From contig JACTAT010000060.1 of assembly GCA_014526335.1 (NCBI GenBank), forward strand, positions 8,411,686 through 8,475,685: DNA of 64,000 nt, given 5' to 3'. A program made the position numbers and the translations under genes. Within the stretch, counting starts at the first letter, position 1. Every line of letters begins with the position of its first letter. The notes under the pieces were generated by a model, which had not been told where the DNA came from, ran no database searches, and worked only from the letters and a program-made list of their open reading frames with translations. Positions 48,541 to 60,400 of this stretch are shown in pieces. The DNA comes from Chrysaora quinquecirrha. Taxonomy: Eukaryota; Cnidaria; Scyphozoa; Semaeostomeae; Pelagiidae.

Positions 48541-48831
48541 AAGATTCAAATGTAGGAATACTGTAAATAAAGAAGTTGACGATGGGATAAAGTTCAATCA
48601 TTTCTTAATCAAACATATGATGCACACAAGACTAGAGTTACAAAAACACATTCGTTATACTGTACAATAAATAAATTTCATATTTAACATAAAAAATCCG
48701 AATGTTCCAAAAAAGTTATGAGTATACTCATTCTAAAACTATTCTAATAGATATTACTCCATACATATTGATGTAGAATCTACGAATACAGTTTTGATAC
48801 AAGACAACAACTTTGATGTACGTCAGTGTTA

Positions 48832-49420
48832 GGCCCTTGACAAACAATCGAACACTGTTTGGCAAACATTTGTAATTTGCTTATCCAACAATGTTTGATA
48901 GTTTACCTACGTCACAAAACATTCACTCAGCAAAGTTGTTGAAACTTGAGCGTCACAAAACATTCACTCAGCAAAGTTTTTGAAACTTGAGCGTCACAAA
49001 ACATTCGCTCAGCAAAGTTTTTGAAACTTGAGCGAAAAAATGTTTGAAGATCAATGTTTTCCAACGTGGCCAAACGTTAAAACATTTTGCTTGACAGGAC
49101 AGGCAAATTTTAAATATTTGACAAACATTGTTTGATCGTTTAGAAAGGACAAAACTTCTTTAATGAGGGGGAAAGTTACTTCCCTTAGGCGCTGGCAAAA
49201 CAATCAAGCAATGTTTGCCAAACATTCGAAATTTGTTTATCAAGCAATATTTCAACGTTTGCCCACGCCAAAAAAAATTCTGTCGGCAAAACAATAGTCA
49301 CAAGCAAACAATATTGAATAAGCAATTTTTGAAATATGGCCAAACGATAAGCAATCTTGACAAGCAAATTTCAAATGTTTGAACAACAATGTTCGATCGT
49401 TTGACCAAGGCCAAAACTGA
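48832..49420. mobile_element. AAACATTTG-family elements (two copies) upstream of PLAA
   Basis: Two units, about 48832-49142 and 49188-49413, each start with a GGC-type end and AAACAATCGAAC or AAACAATCAAGC. Each closes with GATCGTTT and a complementary end. The first contains a triplicated 50-bp block (CGTCACAAAACATTC, then CAGCAAAG) at about 48912-49025. Small frames here are repeat-derived. Confidence 0.75.
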
Positions 49421-49631
49421 CGCTTTTCAGAGGGAGAAACTCCAAAATAGGCAAAAATAGCAGCATGCATCGAGGCGTACATCGAACTCTTTGAGTGGAA
49501 AAGGTTAAGCTAGATTTTAATTTTGCTTAGCTCATGTAAGCTTACTAAGGAGAAGTCTTCAAGCACTTATTTTAGCTTGTTTACATCAAGTTTTGAATGT
49601 TTTAACATTCTGTTTTAGTTTTCGTTTACAA

Positions 49632-52600
49632 TTACAAAGTTGCTTCACCAGCAAAATGCTTTAATGCAAAGTCCATTATTTTGCTAGGATTTTTCTTGTG
49701 GTATTCAGGATCAAACTTTTTCTTGCAGGAAGTACGCGTGAAAGTTTCTTCTCTCTGTAAATTTCGAAGTCTTTGGGATTTTCCAGCTGAGCTGTAAAAA
49801 AGACAACCCTTTTAAAAATTCAGCTGCGAGTAGTTAACGTTCATACAATCTGAAAATCAAGACTGTTTCAAAATTTTTTCATCCGTCTTAAGGATGCGAT
49901 GCTTCGCCTAACAACTTGACAAACTCCTGGCCAAACTATCAAATATTGCTGGTCAATCAATGAACAGCAATTTTTGTGCTTGTTTTGGTAAAATTTTGAC
50001 AGTTTGGCCCCGTTGAAAAACATTGCTTGACAAGCAGAGATGCTCAGCATTGTTTTTAAAAAACTTCAAAAATATTTCTGTGTTACAAGCAAAAAATATT
50101 TTAAATGCAATGTTTTGCAACGTAACAAAATGATAGAAAATGTCGTTCAAAAAGCAAATTTCTGATGTTTGACAAATAATGTCGCAAAAAGATTCGCGAA
50201 GCTTGACAAGAGATTCGCGAAGCAAGCAATGTTTTTGAAAAAAATTCAAAACATTCGCTGCTTTTTACAAGCTACAAATGTTTGACGGGCAATGTTTGCA
50301 ATGTGGCCAAACGGTAAAACATTTTGCTTGACAAACAAATCTTAGATGTGTTACCTACAGTGTTTTATCGTTTCCTTTGACCAAGCCATGAAATACTAGT
50401 AAACAACAACATTGTACTAAGATTATAGGCAAACGGTGAAATATTGTTTGTCAAACACCTAAATTTGCTTATCAAACAAAATGTTTGAATGTTCGGCAAC
50501 GGGTTCAGGTCGCAAAAATATGTTTTCGAAACATTTTTTGCTTCTGACAGTTTTTAATAAACATTGCCAGCTATACTTCCCTTGTCGACTAATGTTTGAC
50601 ATAGCCAACGGTCAAACATTGTTTGTATAGCAAAGCTCGAATGTTTGGCCAGCAGTTTTTACAATGTAACCAAACAATCAATCATTGTTATACAGCAAAG
50701 CTCGAATGTTTGGTCAGCAGTTTTACAATGTAACCAAACAATCAATCTTTGTTTATACAGCAAATTTCAAATGTTTGGCCAGCAATGGTTGATAGTTTTG
50801 CCAGGATCTTAGAGTAAATAAAACCTACCTCTCTAGACGCAAAGTCCCCATTTTCTGTCTTTGTCATAATCATGAGTTGTTGCACACCAACTATCATAAG
50901 AATCAACAAAAGTACATTGTTTATGAACGATTCCTTTGTATCTGAAAGGGAATACACAACAGCTCCCTCTTGCATTTCCACCAAGTGTTGGTACTCCTCC
51001 ACCACAAGCTGAAAGAAGAATGATATTTCTTCAAGAGCAGAGTTGCTTGTAATTTATTGTAACGGAAAAGTCGTTGAAAATGTAATAAGATTTTTGTAAA
51101 ATGTATTTAATCTCCTTAGCAAATAACCAAAGAATTGGCCATTGATATGGCGTCTGAGGTGCCGAAATTATCTAGCCACTAACCAGGACAGCTATGGTAT
51201 AGACCAATAGAGTTATACCTAGTTCAGACGTCGTGATAGAGTCATGCCGTGTGAGATAAAACACCTCTGGGACAGCAAGAGTGAACTTGACTGTCAGGCC
51301 AAAGCTCCTCGTCTCGTTTGCCAGCTCGACAGACAGAATTTGTAACCGAGGCAAAAAGAAATCAGAGGAATTATGCACGGCGCGACGTCTGAATTAGTCA
51401 AAGTGGCGAGGCTATGCCGTACCAGACAATGACTGTCATTGAACGACTCTATCAGAGTCTGTCGAGCACGACACGACAGCACGACTAGGACATAATGTCT
51501 GAGCTTGGTCTTAGACGAAATCTTTCCCACTGCCAGACGGCGAACCGAACGTAGACTATAAATTTAATGATCGAAATATAGAAAGAAAAACTCAGTAAAG
51601 TTACATACGTTTCAATAATGCATGCCCAGTGCCAGGTAACTTCTTCTTTGCGAGCAAGCTTGCTTTGTAAGGCGATTTCATAACTTTATGCCTTTGGAAA
51701 GGATACTGTAGCAGCGAATTTTGTCGTCTTGCATTCAACACTTGCTGATAACTATTGCAACAGTGAGGAGGACACGATGGAGCACAACTTTGTTGACAAA
51801 AAGCAGGACACGGCGAGTTGAGGTTATATGTATATGAACTGTAATTAGGAATTGATGGCAGGTGTGAAGTTGGTGAGTACGGCTGATGGTAAAGTGACAT
51901 GTATGGAGGATATACTCCGCCGGCGGTACAACTGGTACAACTGGTAGGGATGGCGGTGGCGATGGTGGTGGTGCTAATAATACAGGAACTGGTGGCGGTG
52001 GTGGTGGCGGCGGTGGTACCATAATAGCAGGTAGGGGTGCTGGTGGCGGGGGTGGTGGTGGTGGCGGAGGTGGTGGAGGAGGTGGTGGTGGTGGTGGAGG
52101 AGGTGGTGGTGGAGGAGGTGCAGCATACGTAGGTGGAGGTGCCTGCACGGTCACAACATTTTGTCCTTCACAGCATCCTTCGCCACATACTGGTAAGCAA
52201 TGATGGGAACATACTGGTTGGCAAGCTGGTTGTTTCTCTTTTACGGCTTGGATCAGAAGTTCCACAGGTGGCGGCGGCGGTGGTGGTGGTGGATTGTAAG
52301 TCACGGCTGAAAAAGAAAATTCAACATGTCGAGTCAAATCGAGTCTAGTCGAGTCCCGTCAATAAAGTCAAGGCAAATAAAGAGTAAACTAAAGAAAAGA
52401 CAAGTCAAATAAAGTCAGGTCAGGTCAGGTCAGGTAAGGTCAAGCAAGGTCAATTCAAATCAAATCAAATCAAATCAAGTCAAGTCAAGTCAAGTCAAGT
52501 CAAGTCAAGTCAAGTCAAGTCAAGTCAAGTCAAGTCAAGTCAAGTCAAGTCAAGTCAAGTCAAGTCAAGTCAAGCCAAGTCAAGTCAAGTCAAGTCAAGT

Positions 52601-53158
52601 CAAGTCAAGTCAAGTCAAGTCAAGTCAAGTCAAGTCAAGTCAAGTCAAGTCAAGTCAAGTCAAGTCAAGTCAAGTCAAGTCAAGTCAAGTCAAGTCAAGT
52701 CAAGTCAAGTCAAGTCAAGTCAAGTCAAGTCAAGCCAAGCCAAGCCAAGCCAAGTCCAAGTCCAGTCAAGGCAAGGCAAGGCAAGTCAAATAAAGTTAAG
52801 CAAAGTCAAGCAAGTCAAGTCAAGTCAAGTCAAGTCAAGTCAAGTCAAGTCAAGTCAAGTCAAGTCAAGTCAAGTCAAGTCAAGTCAAGTCAAGTCAAGT
52901 CAAGCCAAGCCAAGCCAAGTCACACCAAGTCAAGTCAAATAAAAGGTTGACCACTTTTCTCTAAATACTCATCTAATATTTTCAACGTACCAACACAGTT
53001 CCCCCATTCACCATCAAGGTCATAATTAGAAGTCGTTGAACACCAGTTTTTCGTATGGTCAAGCGTCGTACATTCTTTGAACAACGTGTCTTTATAAATA
53101 AACGGGAATGAACAACACGATCCTTTTGCGTTTCCACCATAAGTTGGATAATCACAAT
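49632..53158 (-). CDS. FN2-CRD-polyproline-CRD-FN2 protein, candidate nematocyst protein (5' end not found)
   Basis: I read exons at 53158-52991, 52306-51609, 51008-50829 and 49791-49632. The first carries a fibronectin type II domain (GSCCSFPFIYKD, WCSTT, then EWGNC). The second begins VTYNPPPP, then a CRD with C-X3-C-X3-C-X3-C-X3-CC spacing at 52170-52223. A proline run of roughly 30 and further Pro stretches follow, then a second CRD at 51757-51810 and a basic tail. The third is another FN2 domain (GSCCVFPFRYKG, WCATT, KWGLC), and the last is a basic 52-residue end with a TAA. Splice phases agree if one base is added near 51925 and one near 50836. The CRD is the disulfide-exchange module of cnidarian minicollagens, but no Gly-X-Y helix exists here. 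The first exon has incoming phase 1, so signal-peptide exons upstream are missing from my model. Confidence 0.75.
49928..50395. mobile_element. AAACATTTG-family element in an intron of the FN2/CRD gene
   Basis: It opens GGCCAAACTATCAAATATTG and closes near GTTTTATCGTTTCCTTTGACC. Repeated GCAATGTTT and GACAAGCA motifs occur on both strands. It lies between the last two exons of the FN2/CRD gene. Confidence 0.7.
50410..50810. mobile_element. AAACATTTG-family element with tandem 65-bp block
   Basis: Units of about 65 bp beginning AACCAAACAATCAATC and containing CAGCAAAGCTCGAATGTTTGG occur in tandem at about 50615-50790. The right end (GATAGTTTTGCCAGGATC) is just before the donor of the exon ending at 50829. 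It belongs to the same family as 48832. Confidence 0.65.
51190..51540. mobile_element. Possible MITE with CAGACGTCGTG/CATAATGTCTG ends
   Basis: AGTTCAGACGTCGTGATAGA at about 51219 and CATAATGTCTGAGCT near 51490 form an imperfect inversion. CGACTCTATCA-type motifs are mirrored inside. It lies in an intron of the FN2/CRD gene. Class and limits are uncertain. Confidence 0.4.
52386..52935. repeat. CAAGT pentanucleotide array filling an intron
   Basis: Perfect CAAGT units run at about 52477-52735 and 52812-52905, with CAAGC, CAAAT and CAGGT variants in between and at the edges. The array occupies nearly all of the intron between the first FN2 exon (ending 52991) and the CRD exon (starting 52306) on the minus strand. 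Confidence 0.97.
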
Positions 53159-53582
53159 CTGTTACGAAAATTGAAAGTAAATCAGAATACATTCTTGTTT
53201 TCATAACGCTTTATTACAAATTCTACTTAGTATAAGCTACTAAAAATACACAAGTAATATTCACCTCTTCGTAGATAAATGTTTGTGTTATCATCGAACT
53301 CCAGGCTTAAATTCCGACAAAATTTAAACTTTTATTTCAAGTTATCAGCGCATACCTTTATTTACCGATACACTATGATATCCCTACGATAATCCTGCCT
53401 TGGTATTTCGATGCTTTGCCTCGTAACAACACATTAAATTTGCCCGATAGGATGGAACTTTTATTAGCTTTAGGCCGCAACAACATTGCTGGAAATTATA
53501 CCTTATGGTTGTCATTGCTTGGAGTTTTGAGAACCGTTGTACCAAAAAAGAGTTGGATAATCACAAGCTTTTGAGAATGCAG

Positions 53583-53702
53583 TACACGCTTCTTTATTTA
53601 TAAGAAACCTATCTCAAGGCCAAGTTCTTAAAGTTCCTTATTTTTGGACCTCTTTTGAGGCAATTTTAGTTCCAAAAGTTCCTTAAGTTTAACTGCACAT
53701 AC
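53583..53702 (+). mobile_element. MITE, CACGCTTTTTT family, truncated copy
   Basis: The left 120 bp of the family are present (TACACGCTTCTTTATTTATAAG, then the AAGTTCCTTAAG region). The similarity stops after ACTGCACATACAGT and no right terminus follows. It lies between the giant CRD gene and the FN2/CRD gene. Confidence 0.75.
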
Positions 53703-54145
53703 AGTCGTCATGATAATAAATTTACAATATATTTGACAAAAAAAGATTCTTTCTAAGTATATTTCGTTTAATAAAATTCATCTGAATCAAACACAACATT
53801 AAAAGATAACATTAGATGTATCTAGTATCCATATTAATACAATTATTATACAATAATCATTATCCAAGCTTTAGAACAGCCTGCTATATAGTATTTTAAC
53901 TTAAAAGTTAACCTAAAAAATTTTATGAAAATTACTTGGAAGTAAGAGGAGTGAAAATCTCGACCAAAGTGATCAACGGAATGTAAAAAATATCAGAATA
54001 AATTATGTATAATTATTTCTTTTATTAGGATAAATCAATATTAAATATTAAAGTTCTGCTTTTTCCTACTATTATTCGAAGCTTTTCAAAAACAGTTTTT
54101 GCAGCTAGAAAAGCAATGAAAAGTGTGGTTTCCATTCAGACGCTA

Positions 54146-54332
54146 TTTGTCGCCGAGTTCATCACAAAGGCTCATCATGCTAAGGTCTTCGCCTAGTGGA
54201 ATATCTTGGCTTTTCGCGAAAATCAAATTATCTCCCGCTCTAGAATGCGTTGTCGCTCTGTTACTAGTTGTAGCCAAGCCTGCTAGTTGAGCCACAGCCG
54301 AACATAGATTTCTACAAGACTGAAAGAGGGCC
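54146..54332 (-). CDS. Candidate terminal exon downstream of the giant CRD gene
   Basis: After the acceptor CTCTTTCAG at about 54333, the minus strand encodes about 58 residues (SCRNLCSAVAQLAGLATTS, ending MMSLCDELGDK) and a TAG. A phase-0 donor GAA-GTAAAG exists inside the giant frame near 54582. Splicing from it would replace the poly-Asp end with this sequence. The codon content looks coding, but the join is inference. It could instead be the end of another transcript. Confidence 0.4.
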
Positions 54333-54489
54333 CAATAGGGCTTTATGTAAAGTCCACTAATGAAACATCATGAGAATGGGGCCTAAGCCGTTCTAAATAG
54401 AATCTAGTTGTTTTGTTGATCCAAAAAATATACCATTACCACTGAATATGGCGTGAATAATTAACTAGAAATCGATTGGCAAACGATAA

Positions 54490-57400
54490 TTATTCTTCAT
54501 CCTCTTCATTATCATTATTATCATCCTCATCTTCGTCGTCGTCATCATCATCATCATCTGAGTTATGCAAAAATGAGTTCTTTACTTCAGAAATTCGTTC
54601 ATCATCATCATCCTCATTTTCCAGTTTATTCTCGTCATCATTGTCCTCATCATTATTAACCAAAATGATATTCCGATTCATGCCAGTATTATCATCATCC
54701 GGTTCATCTTGGGCTATCTCGGTAATTCCATCTTTCTGTACAATTTCCTTGTTCAAATCGTCCTCTTTTTCAGCCACTATTTTCCCCTCTCCCTCTCCTG
54801 TTTTTTCAAGATTTCCTGAATCCAGATCAGGCACGTCTGAATCAAGCGACTTTGGGGATCCATCTTTCACCCCATTGCCCCCATTCTGTGGCGAGTAATA
54901 CTCATGTTCATAATTGTTTGCGATTTTATTAACAAACGCACTTTGCCTTGCCATTGATTGCTGTAAAACATTAGAGAAGGATGACGACTGTAGGTTTTTG
55001 ACTTCATCTAATGCATGATCAGCCTCATATTTCTGCATTTGTAGCAATGCTTTCGCCTGCTGTAATCTATCCGTGTGATCCTCTTTATTCATATCAGTAA
55101 GAAGGTTTGATCTCAGTTTAGTATTAACGTCATGCTTTCTAGGCCCATCAACTCTTTTTACCGTTACATAACCAGGAACCTCACTGCTATACTTATACTC
55201 AGGCATCATGCTCTTCAGATCGATAGCTGTTGAATCATGATTATTATTATCATGATCATCATTATCATGATCATGATTATTTTTACTGAATTCACTAACA
55301 TCAGACATCGATTTATTTCTCTTCGTGACGTCATCCTCATTTAGCTCTTTTTCGATTTGTTTTTCCATCGCGTCAATCATATTCAGAGATTCGTTGAATT
55401 TACTTTTGTTTGAGATCTTTGAATCGCTTTTTCTTCCTTTTCTTGCAGCATTCACTAACTTAGATAATTTCAAACCATGTTTTCTCATTCCTTGATCCTT
55501 GACTTTGTTATTACTATAATTAGCACCCTGTTGTTCCTTTCTTTTATCCTTTTCTCCATCGCTAAACTTACTATTCTTGAAATTCGGTCTAAGCTTCTTC
55601 GATCGGTCGATTTTAGCATTCCCTTTCTTCTGTTCCTTCCCCCTTTCAGGTAAGTACAGCATCGGATAATTAACAAACTCGTTTCCTCGATGTCTTTCTT
55701 CTTCACTTCTCTCCGCTTTTGACATATTCAAACTTTTAGCAACAACATGCTGACGTACTAATTTGGACAAATGTTTCTGATTCGAATTTGATTTAGAAAG
55801 TGGCTTTGAACCTAGAGCCAAGCTTGATTTTTTGTTCCCGGTATCCACGTACCTAGAATCTAATCCTTCACTGTCTTTATCACCAGCCTCGTTGTCATTC
55901 ACAGTAGCTTCACTGTCATCCACGACAGCCTCGTTGTCAATTTTTGGAGCCTCGTTTTCTGTCATGGCACTTTCGTTATCAGTTGTTGTAGCCTCGGTGT
56001 CAGTCCCAGTATCCTCGTCTTGAGGAAAGAACATCTCGGTAGAACCATCTTGAGGAAACGATTTTCTGCCTTCGATTTTATTTTGCTCGTTGATGACATT
56101 AGCAATTACTGACATTGAATCCTTACTGTTTTGATGCGCGTTTTTTGCTAGTTCAGCTAATTCATCAGACGAGTCATATAAATCTTTGTTTCTGTGTCTT
56201 GTATCGAATTCAGTTTCGTCATCTCTATTTAAAGCCTTACCAATAGCATTTAGTTGCACTTTTGATAAAGTATTATCCTGTCCTTCAACTTGTGTTAGAA
56301 AACTCTGTTTTGCATCATCCATGTCTGTTTTTGTTAACCCTGATTTTGCTTTGCTACCAGGAGAGTTATAGTCTTCTGCTACCTGATCACCAGCATCCAA
56401 TTCATCCACACTATCATCATCATTATCATCAAAATGATCAGCATCTTCAACGTTATTCATTCCATCTTTTTTCATGCTGCCAAATTCCTCCTCCGCGTCC
56501 CCAACATTCCCATCATTATCATCACCCTCATTTTCTTCATTTACAACCTCACTATCACCTCTGCCTCCTTTGGATGCCATTATAAACTCTTTCTCGGGTT
56601 TCTTTGATTTGTCAATCACTTGTTCAAACCAATCACCACTCTGTGAATCAGCATCTTTTGTGTATAACAAAACATCATTTGGCTCGACAACTTCAATCGC
56701 TTCATCATCAGAATCATTAGACAGATCAGCTGAATCACTACCAACCATTACATCATTTGTAATCAATGATTGTTCCGTTGAGCCTTTTGTTTTTGATTTT
56801 TCGTTGAAATTTTCTTGATTCTTGCCTTTAACTTCAGTTCTATTTCCCTTGTTTGAGGTTCTTGATTTAATACTTTCTGACAATCTTTGGTTCGTCTTCT
56901 GCCCTTTACCAGCTGAATTTCCTTCAGTATTCATTTTACTTCCTTCATTACTTGTCTTTGTTCCTTCATTAGTTGTCTTACTTCCTTGACTATTTGTTTT
57001 ACCTTCTTCACTTCTTGTCTTACTACCTTCATTATCTTTCTTACTTCCTGAACTATTTGTCTTACTTCCTTCTCTATTTGTCTTATTTTCTTCATTATTC
57101 GTCTTACTTCCTTCTCTATTTGTCTTGGTTTCTTCATTATTTGTCTTACTTCCTTCGTTACTTGTTTTACTTCCTTGATTACTCTTCTTACTTCCTTCAT
57201 CATCACCCTTTTCCTCATTCTCATCGTTCACATCTTCATTACTGTCATCTCCATCGTTGGTGATATTTAAAAAATTCTGCGTTTCAGCTCCGATTGTCTT
57301 ATTACGAGTTCCCAATTCCCCAACACTTTTATCTAAATCATCTAGGATTTTCCCAAGCTCATCAAGATTCATCTCATCCTTTCCATGCACTTTATTGTAC

Positions 57401-60400
57401 GTCTCAATTGCCTCCTTGTCAGCATCGATCGCATCCTGTTCACTGTAATCGGATTCATCTGAATTAATCGGTTTATTCAAAGCATCAGACATCTGTTCAC
57501 CAGCATCAGAATCCGATAATCCGTGATTATCATCTGAATCTGGATTATCATTATTTTGTGAATCTTCATCAACGGTCATTGTCATGATTGATCCAGTTGG
57601 ATCATCTTTTTCTAATTCAATTGAATCTCCTTTCGAATCAACATCCTTGAATACATTAACCGGATTGAATTCACTGTCAAATTCATCATCTGATTCGTTG
57701 TCTGAGGATAACTCTTCGTACGCTGTTTCTGGCTTTTTATTACTTTCTTTTTCCATTTTCATTTTCTTTTTTGCATCTTCTTTCTTTTTGCCCCTATTTT
57801 CAGCCTTTGTATCCTTATTTCCTACACTCCCCATATTTTTCTCAGTGTTTTTGTTCGTAGAAACAACTTTGACATTCGCATCTTGCTTCTTTCCTTCAGT
57901 CTTTTGACCCGTTTTCCTGACATCCTTACCTTCCTTTTGACTATTATCCTTTTCTTTATTCTTATCATCATCACCCTCTTTCTTTATCTTATTAACGTCT
58001 TCATTTTTTCCTTATTTTCTTTCATTCCAGTCTTGCCTTGTCCCTTATTTCTCTCATTATTTCCTTCCTTCTTTTGATTATTATCTTTTTCTTTCCTCTT
58101 ATCATCATCCCCTTTTTTATTTTCATTACCAACTAATTCTTTAATTCCAGTCTTGCCTTGGTCTTTATTTCTATTCTTATTTTCTTCAACCTTTTTATTC
58201 TTTTCTTCTTCTTTAACTTCAGTTTTTCCTTGTTTCTTATTTTCATTCTTATTTTCTTCCTTATTTTCATCCATATCTTCCTTTTCAACTCCTTCATCCT
58301 TTTCCTTATTCCCACTCTTCTGCTTATCAACGTCTATCCCCTTGTTACCAATTCCATTTATGATCGCACCTTCACCTTTGCTATCACGTGATTTGTCTGC
58401 AGAACTACTCATTTGTCCCCCCGTTTTACTGAACGCTTTCACCTCATCTTCATCAGTCGAATCAGAATTGAATCTTTGAGCAGATTTCATCGGCAGATTC
58501 ACAAAGATTGGGGATCATGAACATCATCTTCCCGCACGGAACCCTCATATGAATCATAGATAACATTAGTAGTGGTTCCCTTAGTATTCTTTGCTGACTT
58601 AATCTTTGTTTCAAGAGCAAAGGAACCAAGTGGGTCGTTGCTTTTGTCTTGTTGTTCATCTGCTTCTTCATCATTAGAAGATGCATGATTAAAATTGTGA
58701 AGAATTGAAGTTGGCTTATCTGAAGTAAAATCACTTTGTGGTCCATTATCGTCGTTTTCCAAGTCATTTTGGCCATCATCCGTCGTCTTTCCAAAAGCCT
58801 TCTGACCATCTCCCTTCTTTCTATTTTCCTTGTTTTCACCTTGATCTCCTTTCCCTTCTGCTGACCATCTTTTTGTGTTTCTTCCTTTTGCCCAGCAGAA
58901 TTCTCTTCTTGGCCTGCCTTTCCTGTTTGTTTTACTTTCAAACTATCATCTTCATTACCGTCATTCACTCTTTCTTTGCTCGTCTTTTCTGGCACTGCTT
59001 TCCCAGTTGCTCCTTCATCCCCATCACCTGTCGAATTTCCAATATCTGCATAGGCTTTTTCTACATCCTGCAGCTTTCCTGGATGTGTCTTGTTTATATG
59101 CTCCTTCTCTTTAACACTTGATTCCGCTTTGCTATCAATTTTAGCAAAGGCTTTGCTTTCGCTACCATCAGACGGCTCTTTCTTATTCAAACTACTTGAA
59201 GCGACGTTCCCAGAGGCTTTGGTAGATTTTTGGTCATCAAGGTCAACAACCTCTGTTATCGTTTTCTCTTGAAACTTCAACGAATTCTGCTCATTTTTCA
59301 AATTAGCGTTGTCAACTGTTGCCTTTCCATGTGATTTACTCTTCCCAGCATCGTTACGATTGGTATTACTTTCCGATATAGCTTGCCCTACATCTTTATT
59401 CTTGGTACTCGCCTCTGATGCAACCTTTCCATTATCCTTGGTATTGCCATTCGATGCTGCCTTTCCAGAGACTTCAGCGTTGCTCTTGTTCTCTGATGAT
59501 CCCATTTTAGTATCTTTGTTCTTGTTACTTTCTAATGCACCCTTTCCGGCACTTTTACTCTCGCTAATGCTCTCTGAAGCACCTTGTGTGATACCTTCAC
59601 CCTTGGTAATTTTTTCTGATGCACCATTTCCCACATTTTTATTCTTGGTATTGCTCTCCAATGCACCTTTTCCAGCATTTTTGCTCTTGCTAATGTTCTC
59701 CGATACCCCTTGTGCAGTATTCTTTCCCTTGGTAGCACTTTCCTTTGCACCCATTTCGGTATTTTTATTCTTGTTATTACTTTCCGATGCACCCTTATCA
59801 GCATCCTTACTTTTACTACTACTTGCCGATGCTAGCTCTGCAACATCACTGCCCTTGCTGTTACTCTTTGATGCACTCTTTGTAGCGTCGTTACCCTTGC
59901 TGTTGCCTTCTGATGCACCCACTGCATTATCTTTACTTTTGCTATTAGCCATTGATGCGTTCGTTGCAGCATTTGATCCCTTTGTATTGCTATCTGATGC
60001 ACCCCTTCCAGCATCGTTGCCCTTGATGCTGCTCTCTGATGCAGTAGGTTTACCCTTGGTATTACCCTCTGATACCCGATTTCCGGTATTCTTTCCTTTG
60101 CCGACGCTCTCTGATGCACCAAAGTCAGCATCATTATCATTGGCATCACCCTCTAAAGAATCCACACCATCATCGGCATCAACTTTGGAATTATCATCCA
60201 GTCTCTCAGAATCACTATCTGGGCCTTTCAGAGACAGGACAGTAACTTTAGGTGGTTCCTCGTACACGGAAGGTGGTGCCTCTAATGGGTAGTCATAAGA
60301 CTTGAGAGTCATCGCTTCGGGTGATTCATGATGCTTAGATGATTCTGCAATCATGTTATCAATATACTCTTCAGTTTTGTTATACGATTGAATCGAATCA

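Noticed and set aside
35078..52935. Regularly spaced repeats resembling a CRISPR array
   Set aside because: Units are contiguous pentamers or tetramers with no unique spacers, in a eukaryotic genome.
54476..54898. Plus-strand poly-Ser frame
   Set aside because: It is antisense to the Asp/Glu-rich end of the giant gene, because GAT repeats read as TCA on the other strand.
59309..60292. Plus-strand 327-codon hydrophobic frame opposite the giant gene
   Set aside because: It is an antisense shadow of the 14-residue Ser/Ala/Glu/Lys repeat. Leu and Ser codons mirror Lys, Glu and Ala codons.
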